A stretch of DNA of 64,000 bases from Patagioenas fasciata (Eukaryota > Chordata > Aves > Columbiformes > Columbidae): the NCBI RefSeq assembly GCF_037038585.1, contig NC_092560.1, forward strand, positions 55,588,049 to 55,652,048. Reading direction: 5' to 3'. The notes beneath the pieces are model-generated. The model searched no databases. It saw only the letters and a list, made by a program, of their open reading frames with translations, and had not been told where the DNA came from. Position 1 is the stretch's first letter. Each line of letters begins with the position of its first letter. Positions 62,001 through 64,000 of the stretch are shown in pieces. Both the position numbers and the translations under genes were made by a program.

Positions 62001-63111
62001 TGTGGGATTACCGTATTTAAATAACATTTATGATCATGTAAAGTATCTTAGCTGTTCCCCTGCTCTTGGCTCAGGAAGCCATCCCAGCTATCTCTGCCAG
62101 CTCCATCCTGGTTCCACTGATGCTCTAGGATGCCTTAAAGTATCACATTTACATTGTTCTGCTTAGGCATCAGAATAACAATTTCATGATCAGTCCTATG
62201 AAGAAGATATGAAAGTTCTGACCTGATACATAAAAAAGGCCCCTATCTTAAATTTTGTCAAGATCTTGTACTTTGACTTGATCCCCCACTACCAATACCT
62301 TTACAAATTTTAGTTTTGCTGAATACAACAGATCATTCATAGGTTAAGCATCTGCAATTAAAATGTCCATCTACAATTTTTCAAAGAAATCCCTTGCTAT
62401 TTTCATGACAAACTCAATATATTCCCATTCTGCAAAAATTAGATGTGCTGAACTCAGTCCAGGTTAACTTTCCTCCTCCTAGAGTGTCAGCTACACCAGA
62501 AACAATTGAATTACTCACATGGTAAACTAATCACAGCACCACTTGTTGCTTTATGTTCAGTCACCAAATAGCTTGAGATCTGGAAGATAACTTCTGCATC
62601 TTATTCCTGTAAACTTGCCATCTCTTCCAGCAACCAGCTTGGAGATTCACTGAGTTATTTGTTTCCAAAGTCAAGCAGGTCAAATTGTTGGTTTAGCATT
62701 TACATTGTAGTGAGTCTACAGTTTTTGTCTTGCTGTTCATTGCCACAACAGAACTATATCTCTCTCTCACTGCCAGAAAATGGATTATCTACTCAGCTAT
62801 TTTTACTTGTGTTTCTGTTATTAACTTCCTAACCTCACTTCTTCTGAGCAAAGGTATGATACAGATAATGTCAAGGTAAGATAACAAAAACATATACATT
62901 CTTAATACATCAAAGATTTGTAAAAGATTTTTTTTTCCTCTGGGGATAAAAAAATTAAATTTTAAAAATTAGAAACTGATAAAAAACATTCTCACCACAA
63001 CTCTAAACCATCTTCCAGAAGATAGACATGTGGAGGTTGAGAAACATCTGTACTTAGCTGAATAACTGGAAGTAGAAAAGGATAGAGATTTTTGCTGTCT
63101 GCTCCCAGGCC
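13869..63111 (-). CDS. IPO11: IPO11 (importin-11), C-terminal ten coding exons
   Basis: Importin-11 is a karyopherin-beta nuclear transport receptor. It binds RanGTP and carries cargoes such as the UBE2E ubiquitin-conjugating enzymes and ribosomal protein L12 into the nucleus (known of the family). The window holds 1032 coding bases, 343 residues plus stop, in ten exons: 63111-62996, 61478-61402, 60854-60775, 60210-60130, 56648-56553, 54965-54852, 54041-53920, 30418-30323, 26816-26732 and 14033-13869. Every junction has AG/GT splice sites and the codon phases join without a shift. The translated text follows the vertebrate IPO11 C-terminal HEAT-repeat region closely and ends LQEFLQGF. The N-terminal importin-beta domain and the remaining exons lie to the right of the window. 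No damage is seen. The entry spans introns; each exon is listed separately. Confidence 0.96.
14034..14977. other. IPO11 last-intron sequence, 3' part
   Basis: AT-rich intron DNA between the last exon and the MITE. No gene or repeat recognised. Confidence 0.5.
14975..15105. mobile_element. hAT-type MITE (115 bp)
   Basis: The element is 14983-15097. Its ends are inverted repeats: CAGGGGTGTCAAACTC at the left and GAGTTTGAGACCCCTG at the right, with one mismatch between the arms. It is flanked by an 8-bp duplication, CTGTAAAC (14975-14982) and CTGTAAAT (15098-15105), matching at seven of eight bases. Terminal CAGGGGTG with an 8-bp duplication is the hallmark of non-autonomous hAT transposons. 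It is too short to encode a transposase, so it is a passive copy. Confidence 0.88.
15106..16154. other. Intron sequence between MITE and provirus
   Basis: AT-rich with no recognisable coding sequence or repeat family. A short imperfect tandem around 'ctctagcacct' occurs near 15765-15805. Confidence 0.45.
16160..16420 (+). repeat. Repeated U3 start motif
   Basis: TGTGGCAG occurs at 16160, 16208 and 16364. The last two are each followed by C-rich text and a CCTTCA[AG]T.TGG.G-like segment. The related solo LTR has a single copy. This looks like an imperfect duplication at the 5' end of U3, where retroviral enhancers lie. Confidence 0.55.
16643..16650 (+). promoter_or_regulatory. TATA-like element of the 5' LTR
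   Basis: AATAAAAA in the same context (gatcagcca...cgggactct) as TATAAAAA in the solo LTR and TATAAAAG in the 3' LTR. Transcription would start about 25-30 bases downstream. The 5' LTR version is degenerate at its first positions. Confidence 0.6.
16779..16834 (+). repeat. Two perfect hairpins in R of the 5' LTR
   Basis: 16779-16800 has 9-bp arms ACACTCGCA/TGCGAGTGT with a CAAT loop. 16811-16834 has 10-bp arms TACACTCGCG/CGCGAGTGTA with a GAAT loop. They are separated by ten AT-rich bases. They lie downstream of the TATA element and upstream of the poly(A) signal, so they fall in the leader and the 3' end of viral RNA. Confidence 0.85.
17065..17070 (+). terminator. Poly(A) signal of the 5' LTR
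   Basis: AATAAA followed by a GT-rich stretch. The equivalents are at 22464-22469 in the 3' LTR and 6233-6238 in the solo LTR. Confidence 0.75.
17129..17146 (+). other. Retroviral primer-binding site
   Basis: TGGCGCAGCGAGCAGGGT begins four bases after the LTR end, the standard position. TGG plus 15 bases should pair with a tRNA 3' end. From memory it is closest to the tRNA-Ser type (TGGCGC....AGCAGG shared) but is not a perfect match, so the primer identity is tentative. Confidence 0.7.
17154..21710 (+). CDS. Gag-Pro-Pol polyprotein of the provirus (1518 aa)
   Basis: One uninterrupted frame; 17154 is the first ATG after the PBS. Residues from that Met: 12-33 a hydrophobic, membrane-like segment; 45-100 a coiled coil with three near-identical heptads ([21 protein letters not shown]); about 165-345 a capsid-like region; 355-380 a basic and proline-rich linker. 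There is no CCHC zinc knuckle. Protease LIDTGA is at 503-508. Reverse transcriptase has the first catalytic Asp at 726 (ALDVKD) and YIDD at 791-794. RNase H has Asp1095, Glu1132, Asp1150 and Asp1218. Integrase has His1241, His1246, Cys1275 and Cys1278, then Asp1308, Asp1366 and Glu1402 (35 residues between the last two). All checked catalytic residues are present. Gag and Pol share one frame, so no frameshift or stop readthrough is needed. It ends WIVPDY with no env or dUTPase after it. Activity is unknown. Confidence 0.93.
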   Translation: MEELFRGLFNVSAVTWGLAVMWIAVCFSLGVCLKVAQDLCKIKQRMEENLSRESEKFDSLIQDFSRQSIRSDLLEQRFGLLEQKLVFLEQKLEFLLINMRTSSSVSPVQVCPSAPPFLDKDTDSENSVDEGGVETKDVRPLIRTETHTDGRGKNPRTATHSTPYSGLELGELQTRFSRKPGETETEYLWRVSLTGGDRILLSKDEATGFWGPGVFLSDGPDGNQSITSRVAYWAGGIDPRERGEPVAIVVKGLSDLAEGVQKAACIQAMYEKGRESPPIAAPVDPVHLRLLIKGLPDALKIYVQSLKEKIQGTIDRNKQNPRSPPEHVLTWAEILHNVVTHGREMGWVDPSGGPCRSRTVRKTSRAEPLQRPPPPSQKPERFGCRSDQSSSLQQSSLWRRAAALGVPRTLLYKLSTEHLQELVEYLEGRSENKEEAPVTVPLPEDKRNINPFVSSQREPKKLVEADGKQDRPTRFVFSCQWSSDKEPYIHIPVGPRRISVKFLIDTGAQISVLNRRQADKLGIKPSRKAINIVGVTGVAERCPLARTHLLQPGEKRTTAVEVALSPYKANILGFDILAGRRWCLPNGEIWSFGSHRAEVARIRILPLTSAPLQFERTTDVRILQLAPALPTSTITCTPQYPLPNAAKRGITEVINDLEKRQIISRTHSPYNSPVWPVRKPDGRWRLTIDYRKLNSNTAPLTAAVPNIASVVTVIQAAAHPWMAALDVKDMFFMIPLREEDKPQFAFTWEGKQYTFNRLPQGYKHSPTIAHDALAALIDTVQVPSGICIYQYIDDILVGGNNKEQVGQVAETLWNLLTQNGLDIPPSKCQGPSQEVKFLGAWWIGGAIAVPDDVLATIDKGHTPNSKADLQCLLGTLGYWRKHIPGFSVIARPLYDLLRKNKKWNWTLQHTEALNVLKDELKTYQKLGPLHPQDPLRVEWGFAEHASYCAIFQRGPTGPARPLLFSSTAFKGAEQRYSEWEKGLLSLTRAVKEAEKLCTSQEVIVQGPFPLLNSILKGLPPPEGVAQKATVRKWYAYLEGVSQLLLLKEGSVKVSKLQQPVNADPVLLSLPYKPSPIKEAPKLTQDSDTQGVWFTDASAHRVGTNWQYKAAALEIATGKRITEEGEGSAQVGELRALLLAAEGGASVIYTDSYATYKGATEWICQWESNQWEVNRTRVWRAEDWQRLLEIGRSRPLSVGWVKGHAKDGTLAAKWNQQADFLAQIRLAESIPEEWARLAEWLHLKRGHSGKADLYYECRSRGWPVSMGICEAILTACPQCRIRLKADHPNQAPALHIRQDKTLWSTWQIDYVGPLRPSNGKKYILVGVEVVSGLSMATAVNTATGDQTVQALCGWFGILPTPENIQSDNGTHFSAAVVQDWAKGEGIKWVFHTPYYPQANGIVERTNGLIKKYADVSRHNWDKRLAQAVFLVNNRWGSYGSPKIRAFCPEKPLTDSNLTTNTEEEHSSKIQVGQPVMVKLPSIGIVPMTLAKPRGLYAWEALDENGKTHRISARWIVPDY
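21711..21779 (+). other. Spacer between pol and 3' LTR
   Basis: 69 bp, where env would be expected in a complete retrovirus. It ends in purine-rich GGGCAAAGGACAA (21767-21779), a weak candidate polypurine tract for plus-strand priming. Two C residues interrupt it. Confidence 0.45.
21780..21905 (+). repeat. Imperfect tandem repeats at the start of the 3' LTR
   Basis: Three units start at 21780, 21832 and 21868. Each has a TGGGGTGGAA-like start and GGATCCAG or AATCCAG, and the first two end ACCAGCAA. Unit lengths differ (52, 36 and about 38 bp). None of this is in the 5' LTR or the solo LTR. Confidence 0.7.
22149..22222 (+). repeat. Three hairpins in R of the 3' LTR
   Basis: 22149-22168 is a perfect 20-bp palindrome centred on ACATGT. 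22178-22194 has arms CTTGC/GCAAG with a 7-base loop. 22204-22222 has arms CTTGCC/GGCAAG with a 7-base loop. They occupy the position of the two hairpins in the 5' LTR but have unrelated stem sequences. Confidence 0.85.
22532..23059. other. Intron sequence with a poly(A) run
   Basis: AT-rich intron DNA. An A-rich tract with scattered C occupies 22860-22908. Nothing else recognised. Confidence 0.5.
23060..23784 (-). mobile_element. Solo LTR, minus strand
   Basis: 725 bp. Read on the minus strand it begins TGTGCTGG and ends CTATGACA, with TG...CA termini. The text around 'taataaaacaac' and the C-rich block near 23105-23130 resemble a common avian ERV LTR family as I remember it. The middle is degraded. 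The flanks (GTAAC, CTGGT) do not match, so there is no visible target duplication. It may be an old insertion or my ends may be slightly off. Confidence 0.7.
23785..25569. other. Intron sequence with low-complexity stretches
   Basis: 24088-24205 is A/C-rich low-complexity sequence. 25148-25169 is a perfect 22-bp palindrome, a TA run closed by TGAC and GTCA. No gene recognised. Confidence 0.5.
25570..26036 (+). repeat. CR1 LINE 3' fragment
   Basis: The C-terminal end of CR1 ORF2 and the 3' UTR, degraded by stops. Recognisable phrases include 'agggagctggggctgttcag' and 'ggcctcaagttgcaacaggg', and it ends with tandem ATTCTATG/ATTCTACG octamers, the CR1 3' signature. It is 5'-truncated, antisense to IPO11. 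Confidence 0.9.
26037..26731. other. Intron sequence
   Basis: Unique AT-rich intron DNA upstream of the 26732 exon; nothing recognised. Confidence 0.5.
26732..26816 (-). CDS. IPO11: IPO11 coding exon (CMLMSHF...KRKKI)
   Basis: 85 bases after a TTCTTAG acceptor, followed by a GTAAGT donor. It completes a GA|C Asp codon from the preceding exon. The product is the acidic linker with [20 protein letters not shown], matching the charged loop before the IPO11 C-terminal helices. Confidence 0.95.
26817..30322. other. IPO11 intron, 3.5 kb
   Basis: AT-rich, without identifiable coding sequence or transposon. A G/T-rich low-complexity tract lies at 29490-29680. Confidence 0.5.
29490..29680. repeat. 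(GTT)n/poly-T low-complexity tract
   Basis: About 190 bp with almost only T and G on the plus strand: GTT microsatellite runs interspersed with T8-T11 blocks. The overlapping open frames here (F/V/L-rich on plus, K/Q/T-rich on minus) are compositional artefacts. Confidence 0.9.
30323..30418 (-). CDS. IPO11: IPO11 coding exon ([13 protein letters not shown]...)
   Basis: 96 bases between a TTTTCCAG acceptor and a GTAAGT donor. Phase: one base completes a Ser codon, 31 full codons follow, and two bases begin the next Asp codon. It contains [18 protein letters not shown], matching importin-11. Confidence 0.95.
30419..37301. other. IPO11 23.5-kb intron, part 3' of LRRC70
   Basis: AT-rich sequence. 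A CT/poly-T microsatellite lies at 33815-33849. Blocks at 30900-31540 and 32140-32540 are richer in G+C and have short open frames (up to 127 codons), but I recognise no gene or repeat family. The part nearest 37301 presumably includes the LRRC70 3' UTR; an AATAAA on the minus strand is not confidently placed. Confidence 0.4.
37302..39200 (-). CDS. LRRC70: LRRC70 (synleurin), leucine-rich-repeat membrane protein
   Basis: A 632-residue single-pass type I membrane protein encoded in one exon. Human synleurin has been reported to increase cells' response to cytokines (recalled, not shown here). Visible parts: signal peptide 1-32; Cys-rich LRR N-cap from about 33 (GCPAACQLC); roughly a dozen 24-residue LRRs to about 355 (LxxLxLxxN motifs); LRR C-cap 358-405 ([11 protein letters not shown]); a Ser/Thr-rich juxtamembrane stalk with N-glycosylation sites; transmembrane helix about 538-560; and a 72-residue cytoplasmic tail ending VILFEHSSL. 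Human LRRC70 is about 622 residues and matches end to end from memory. I chose the Met at 39200 (MCGLQ) because the signal peptide follows directly. An in-frame ATG at 39227 would add nine charged residues. The frame is intact. Confidence 0.93.
   Translation of the reverse strand: MCGLQSSPPCLGAFLYVLSCFLLSLLQKEALGCPAACQLCTGRQVSCRNLGLSSVPWNLTILVYVSENNVSRVTPNELRGLQKLVALYMDNSSISYVHPKAFLELPKLCYLHLNNNNIKRLDPGIFEGLSNLHCLYLQNNQIAFVPRGLFSDLLSVRYLTLQRNRLSVLGSGTFLGMRNLRTLNLANNRISRISDSAFHHLENLAYLFLEGNNLTLVPSNAIGKLKNLERLSLSHNPIGSIHPFAFKGLSKLQYLSLKSIKLKCIAVNGFFGLNHLSQLILSYNDLESINSSTFTLLNNLMYLQLDRNKITSIGNGTFEKVGQSLKILSLAFNNITELQPEVLKPLVSLTYLQVNYNPWNCSCKMLGLLNWLALSPISVKIHCQNPPRMRGRPLHYIKWAQFANCSSPTPSPETAQSLGSVGVRHSPTTLLMAWHKGNRQNTFEQSQQLVNAETKYVAFWEGTTATSVNPFPYEENAAEIPSQATTELRTLPVQIPAQTVPVNRTVEGKGFYPTDASLVSLETPLLCTQQVEKLSQAFDILLAFFILACTVILFLICKIIQVRQKLKVLENSGEKRIEYYGFYQPGRYNITGPVQSLTRNAVGHSELDQIRLLKRTPSESQAQVILFEHSSL
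39201..40834. other. LRRC70 5' flank
   Basis: Likely holds the LRRC70 5' UTR and promoter. On the minus strand there is a plausible splice acceptor at 39239-39240 (TCTCTACTAG) and a strong donor at 39700-39705 (GTAAGG), so a 5' exon ending at 39706 can be proposed. A CA-rich microsatellite sits at 40242-40282. No CpG island is visible. Confidence 0.4.
40835..41143 (+). repeat. CR1 LINE 3' fragment
   Basis: The last part of CR1 ORF2 (with 'gcactggaacaggctcccca') followed by the 3' UTR phrase 'ttgggctcgatgatcctt' and a decayed terminal octamer ATTCTACG. It is 5'-truncated; the left edge is approximate. Confidence 0.88.
41144..43161. other. Intron sequence left of the full-length CR1
   Basis: AT-rich. 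A T/G homopolymer-like tract lies at 41505-41546. Just before the CR1, a 'tgctggtttttatactac' phrase occurs twice (about 43100-43155). No gene recognised. Confidence 0.45.
43162..43598 (+). repeat. Tandem CR1 5' UTR units (238-bp period)
   Basis: The block starting GTCAGCTGATCGGAGCCAGC occurs at 43162 and again at 43400. About 199 bp match almost base for base, up to 'ttcccacggtg(g/a)cggcg'. The first unit continues with an extra 39 bp before the second begins. The sequence is G+C- and CpG-rich, as expected of an internal promoter. Confidence 0.92.
43784..44908 (+). CDS. CR1 ORF1 protein (374 aa)
   Basis: The nucleic-acid-binding chaperone-like protein of CR1. ATG 43784 has an ideal context (ACCATGG); another ATG sits at 43778. 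A CX2C-X14-CX2C finger lies at residues 32-53 (CKEC...CVRC), followed by a coiled coil at about 55-95 and an SGNH esterase-like domain from about 205 (VIVIGNSLL). The expected distal Asp-x-x-His motif before LS..GK is replaced by RKGLSRRGK, and block III reads FQTDGEEVA. It ends [12 protein letters not shown], the usual CR1 ORF1 tail, and overlaps the ORF2 start by 82 bases. Confidence 0.88.
   Translation: MVASRRRACLKKTVATQTEVLSQTVAVQVSGCKECQSLLLPEEGGQHSTCVRCEQVQDLLDMVVKLKEEVETLRSIRECEREIDWWSNTLTCRSERPQGGTPEKEMDLLPSRTEAEVLRQPHPCRCRAEVNDLKKDEGWKLIPVRHHRQPHSLPDLPPQVPLRNRFEALDLEEEVGEEVVPSLPTRSHRKRRLTTQLKTTSDKKDRRVIVIGNSLLKGTEGPICRVDPHLREVCSLPGARIKDIARELPRLVQPTDYYPLLVFQTDGEEVASRSLRGMKNDFKVLGRMVKDSGAQVIFSSLLPSSSDDVGWNGKIQSLNGWLQDWCYRQGFGFFDNGWFYKTPVRTVLCRKGLSRRGKRMLGQELAGLIWRALN
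44827..47787 (+). CDS. CR1 ORF2: endonuclease and reverse transcriptase (986 aa)
   Basis: The CR1 replication enzyme. It has an APE-type endonuclease with TNARS at 73-77, YYRPPD at 171-176, GDFN at 202-205 and SDH at 270-272. The catalytic Glu motif expected as (I)TETW is absent: the frame reads [10 protein letters not shown] at 98-106. The reverse transcriptase has Asp634 (YLDFSKAFD), [11 protein letters not shown] and FADD at 720-723. The C terminus contains [10 protein letters not shown]. There is no stop or frameshift. RT motifs look intact. Nicking ability is doubtful if the missing residues are as inferred. Confidence 0.92.
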   Translation: MQERLISQRQKDAGAGISWAHLESFKLGSKGDGVVVGLAPEGQHSKTDEDRVASCAPREKLVCSTRSLKCLYTNARSMGNKQEELESYVRSGDYDLVAIWDSSHDWNVVMDGYALFRKDRPARRGGGVALYVREQLQCTKFCPGADEERVESVWVRIKGQAGRGDTVVGVYYRPPDQAEEVDEAFYAQLRVASQSQALVVVGDFNFPDVCWKDHSASQPQSRRFLQCIDDNFLMQMVEEPTRRGALLDLILTNKEGLVEAVKVEGCLGCSDHEMVEFSISCGRNRIASRIATLDFGRANFGLFKQLLRETPWARLLEGKGAQESWIAFRDCFFHAQDQSIPTRRKSRKGARRPAWLNRDLLGMLKQKRRVYRSWKQGLATWEEYKAAVRGCRKAARVAKASLELQLARGVKDSKKNFFKYIADKTNTRGNVGPLMNEVGALVAEDTEKAELLNAAFVSVYSAGGCPGEPCTPETPDEARLMEEFALVDEDWVREQLSSLDVHKSMGPDGMHPQVLRELAEVIARPLSIIFAKSWETGEVPEDWRKANVTPVFKKGKKEDPGNYRPVSLTSVPGKVMEQLILGAISRHIRDKRVIRGSQHGFTKGKSCLTNLIAFYENVTRWMDDGRAVDVVYLDFSKAFDTVPHSILTAKLRRCGLDNRVVRWVANWLKERSQRVVVNGAESSWRPVSSGVPQGSVLGPILFNIFINDLDEGIECTISKFADDTKLGGVADTPEGCAAIQRDLDRLESWAGDNLMEFNKGKCRVLHLGRNNPKFQYRLGHDLLESSVGERDLGVLVDNRMTMSQHCALVARKANGILGCITRGVVSRSREVLLPLYSALVRPHLEYCVQFWAPQFKKDRELLERVQRRATKMIKGVEHLPYEERLRELGLFSLEKRRLRGDLINVYKYIKGECHEDGVRLFSVANNDRTRGNGIKLEHKRFHLNLRKNFFSVRVTEHWNRLPREVVESPSLETFKARLDTFLCDLT
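47852..47875 (+). repeat. CR1 3'-terminal octamers
   Basis: Three direct copies of ATACTGTG. CR1 elements end in short octamer arrays, thought to be recognised by the reverse transcriptase. The fragment ending at 26036 carries ATTCTATG-type octamers instead. Confidence 0.88.
47876..49340. other. Intron sequence between CR1 copies
   Basis: AT-rich, with open frames up to 100 codons and no recognisable domain. No repeat identified. Confidence 0.45.
49341..50165 (-). repeat. CR1 LINE 3' part, minus strand
   Basis: About 825 bp of CR1 ORF2 C terminus and 3' UTR read on the minus strand. The 3' end is at 49341 (TCATAGAATCATTTTGGTTGG on plus). The partial frames (minus 49280-49741 and 49738-50082) read like ORF2 from the palm/thumb region onward, with frameshifts and stops. 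It is an old, inactive, 5'-truncated copy. Confidence 0.92.
50618..50725 (-). repeat. Short CR1 3' end
   Basis: About 100 bp starting AGAATCATGGAGTAGAATAC and continuing 'gttggaagggacc', the reverse complement of a CR1 3' UTR terminus. Only the extreme end remains. Confidence 0.8.
50726..53919. other. IPO11 23.5-kb intron, 5' part
   Basis: AT-rich intron DNA with no coding sequence or repeat that I recognise. Confidence 0.5.
53920..54041 (-). CDS. IPO11: IPO11 coding exon ([12 protein letters not shown]...)
   Basis: 122 bases, phase 0 in and two bases out (AG, completed to Ser by the 30418 exon). It contains [20 protein letters not shown], a signature stretch of importin-11. It has a GTGAGG donor and a TTGCAG acceptor. 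Confidence 0.96.
54042..54851. other. IPO11 intron
   Basis: About 0.8 kb of intron; nothing recognised. Confidence 0.6.
54852..54965 (-). CDS. IPO11: IPO11 coding exon ([11 protein letters not shown]...)
   Basis: 114 bases, exactly 38 codons, phase 0 at both ends, after TTTCTTTCAG and before GTAAGG. It contains [20 protein letters not shown], matching importin-11. The [10 protein letters not shown] end varies more from the mammalian text. Confidence 0.96.
54966..56552. other. IPO11 intron, 1.6 kb
   Basis: AT-rich intron; no gene or repeat recognised. Confidence 0.55.
56553..56648 (-). CDS. IPO11: IPO11 coding exon ([13 protein letters not shown]...)
   Basis: 96 bases, 32 codons, phase 0 at both ends. 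The acceptor is TTCTTAAG (an AAG site) and the donor GTAAGG. It encodes [20 protein letters not shown] and ends IDGE. Confidence 0.95.
56649..60129. other. IPO11 intron, 3.5 kb
   Basis: 56800-57750 is somewhat richer in G+C than the rest and might be an ancient repeat, but I cannot name it. No coding sequence recognised. Confidence 0.4.
60130..60210 (-). CDS. IPO11: IPO11 coding exon ([14 protein letters not shown]...)
   Basis: 81 bases, 27 codons, phase 0 at both ends, after TAATTTCAG and before GTAGAG. It encodes [17 protein letters not shown] and ends QVLK, leading directly into VVENALK. Confidence 0.95.
60211..60774. other. IPO11 intron
   Basis: Intron sequence only. Confidence 0.6.
60775..60854 (-). 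CDS. IPO11: IPO11 coding exon ([13 protein letters not shown]...)
   Basis: 80 bases: AC completing an Asp codon, then 26 codons ending SSSAFLQ. TTTTTTCTAG acceptor and GTATGT donor. It matches the importin-11 SSENL.NCFKIIN stretch. Confidence 0.94.
60855..61401. other. IPO11 intron
   Basis: Intron sequence only. Confidence 0.6.
61402..61478 (-). CDS. IPO11: IPO11 coding exon ([12 protein letters not shown]...)
   Basis: 77 bases: one base completes a Trp codon, 25 codons follow ([20 protein letters not shown]...), and one base begins Asp. TTCTCAG acceptor and GTAAGT donor. Confidence 0.95.
61479..62995. other. IPO11 intron, 1.5 kb
   Basis: AT-rich intron; nothing recognised. Confidence 0.55.
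62996..63111 (-). CDS. IPO11: IPO11 coding exon ([14 protein letters not shown]...)
   Basis: 116 bases, phase 0 in, two bases out (TG of Trp). It contains [20 protein letters not shown] and ends [17 protein letters not shown] acceptor and GTGAGA donor. It is the most 5' IPO11 exon in the window. Confidence 0.96.
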
Positions 63112-64000
63112 CTATAAAAATAAAAACCCAATAAAATACTTGAAAAAACACTCAAATCAAGCATTTGAAGAACAGCACATAAAAGATTTCTGATGGTGTT
63201 CAATTTGCATATTGTAAATACGCATTCAAGAAGTTAAAGGCTGAACTTGCATCTAAATGGTCCAACAACAATATATAGTGTGATACTCCTGAGCTTTCTC
63301 TCAACATGTCTTGAGAAAACTGTATGTTTTTTAATAAAAGTAGTTGCCTTCTTTTTTTCTTGCTGGTCTAGAAGAAAAAATTATAAACAATACCCATTAC
63401 TAAAAATATTCACTGTTTATTGTCTTTTTGGGAAAAGTCACAGCTCTAACAAATACTAACTAACTAAATGCCAAATGAAATGTTCAAAAAATCAAGAAAA
63501 CAATTCCTCTTTGAACCTTATCACTTACTACATCTTTGACATATTCTGAGATTCAGGAGGAGGGTTTATTTTCATTGCTAAACAAAGATTCACAGACTGA
63601 TGACAGTGATTTATTTTTTAAGTTATCCATGAGTCATACACAAAGATGTCTTCCAAAGAATGCAGAGTAAAAATTTTTTTCAACAATCATTTCATAAGAA
63701 CAGCTTATTAAAAAAAATGGGTTAAGATAACTATTGTCATAACTAATCATAAATTAAAAATAATCCTAAAAAGAATGGAATTCTCAAGTCTGTAACTACT
63801 TAATGTTTCGTAATATTACTACTTAAGAGAACTAAGGCTAGCTGAATGCAGCTGTTGCACGGCTATTCTTTTCAGAAACTGTTAAGTTAAAAATTCTTTG
63901 GTGTTTCTCAGTTAAGGCTTCTTTGTGGAATTATTCATTTCAACATACTTGTCCTAGAAGAAAAAGAAACTTGCAGAAATTTGCTTAATTTTTTTTGGTC
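63112..64000. other. IPO11 intron, incomplete
   Basis: Intron sequence continuing beyond the right edge. I looked for the preceding exon, which should end in a Leu-Val-Gln-type sequence, and did not find it. Confidence 0.55.

Noticed and set aside
1-64000. CRISPR arrays, operons, tRNA or rRNA genes
   Set aside because: The sequence is vertebrate, so operons and CRISPR arrays are not expected. No spaced direct-repeat array or clear tRNA/rRNA gene was seen, though small RNAs cannot be excluded by eye.

Overview
The window is vertebrate nuclear DNA, almost certainly from a bird. It is AT-rich, made mostly of introns, and carries CR1 LINEs (full-length and 3' fragments) and avian-type solo LTRs with 5-bp target duplications. 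The host gene is IPO11 (importin-11), read on the minus strand. Ten consecutive coding exons, the C-terminal 343 residues plus stop, chain with matching splice phases from 63111 down to the stop codon at 13869. The 5' part of the gene lies beyond the right edge. The LRRC70 leucine-rich-repeat receptor-like gene sits intact on the same strand inside the 23.5-kb IPO11 intron (30419-53919). As I recall, the human locus has the same nesting.

Layout, left to right. 1-13762 is sequence downstream of IPO11, with a CR1 tail (5395-5750), an inverted solo LTR (6179-7130, target duplication CCCCT) and a second solo LTR (11008-11624, duplication CCTAG). 13763-14033 is the IPO11 poly(A) signal, 3' UTR and last coding exon. 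The next intron holds a 115-bp hAT-type MITE (14983-15097), a 6.37-kb endogenous retrovirus (16160-22526, duplication ACCAA), another solo LTR (23060-23784) and a CR1 tail. IPO11 exons follow at 26732 and 30323. The 23.5-kb intron contains LRRC70 (37302-39200), CR1 fragments and an almost full-length CR1 (43162-47875) with two open frames. The remaining seven IPO11 exons lie between 53920 and 63111.

The most unusual locus is the retrovirus. It has one uninterrupted 1518-codon frame running from a Gag-like region through protease, reverse transcriptase, RNase H and integrase, with every catalytic residue I checked present. It has no env, no visible CCHC nucleocapsid finger, and a predicted membrane segment plus heptad-repeat coiled coil at the Gag N terminus. 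Its target duplication is intact, yet its two LTRs are very unlike each other. Both LTRs, and the related solo LTR at 6179, carry arrays of short hairpins in the same part of a long R region, although the hairpin sequences differ. RT motifs and the 5-bp duplication suggest a class III (ERV-L/spuma-like) element.

The CR1 element keeps both frames open but appears to have lost the catalytic glutamate of its endonuclease and the Asp-His motif of its ORF1 esterase-like domain. Its 5' UTR is a tandem duplication with a 238-bp period. All identifications are by eye; no alignment or database search was run.
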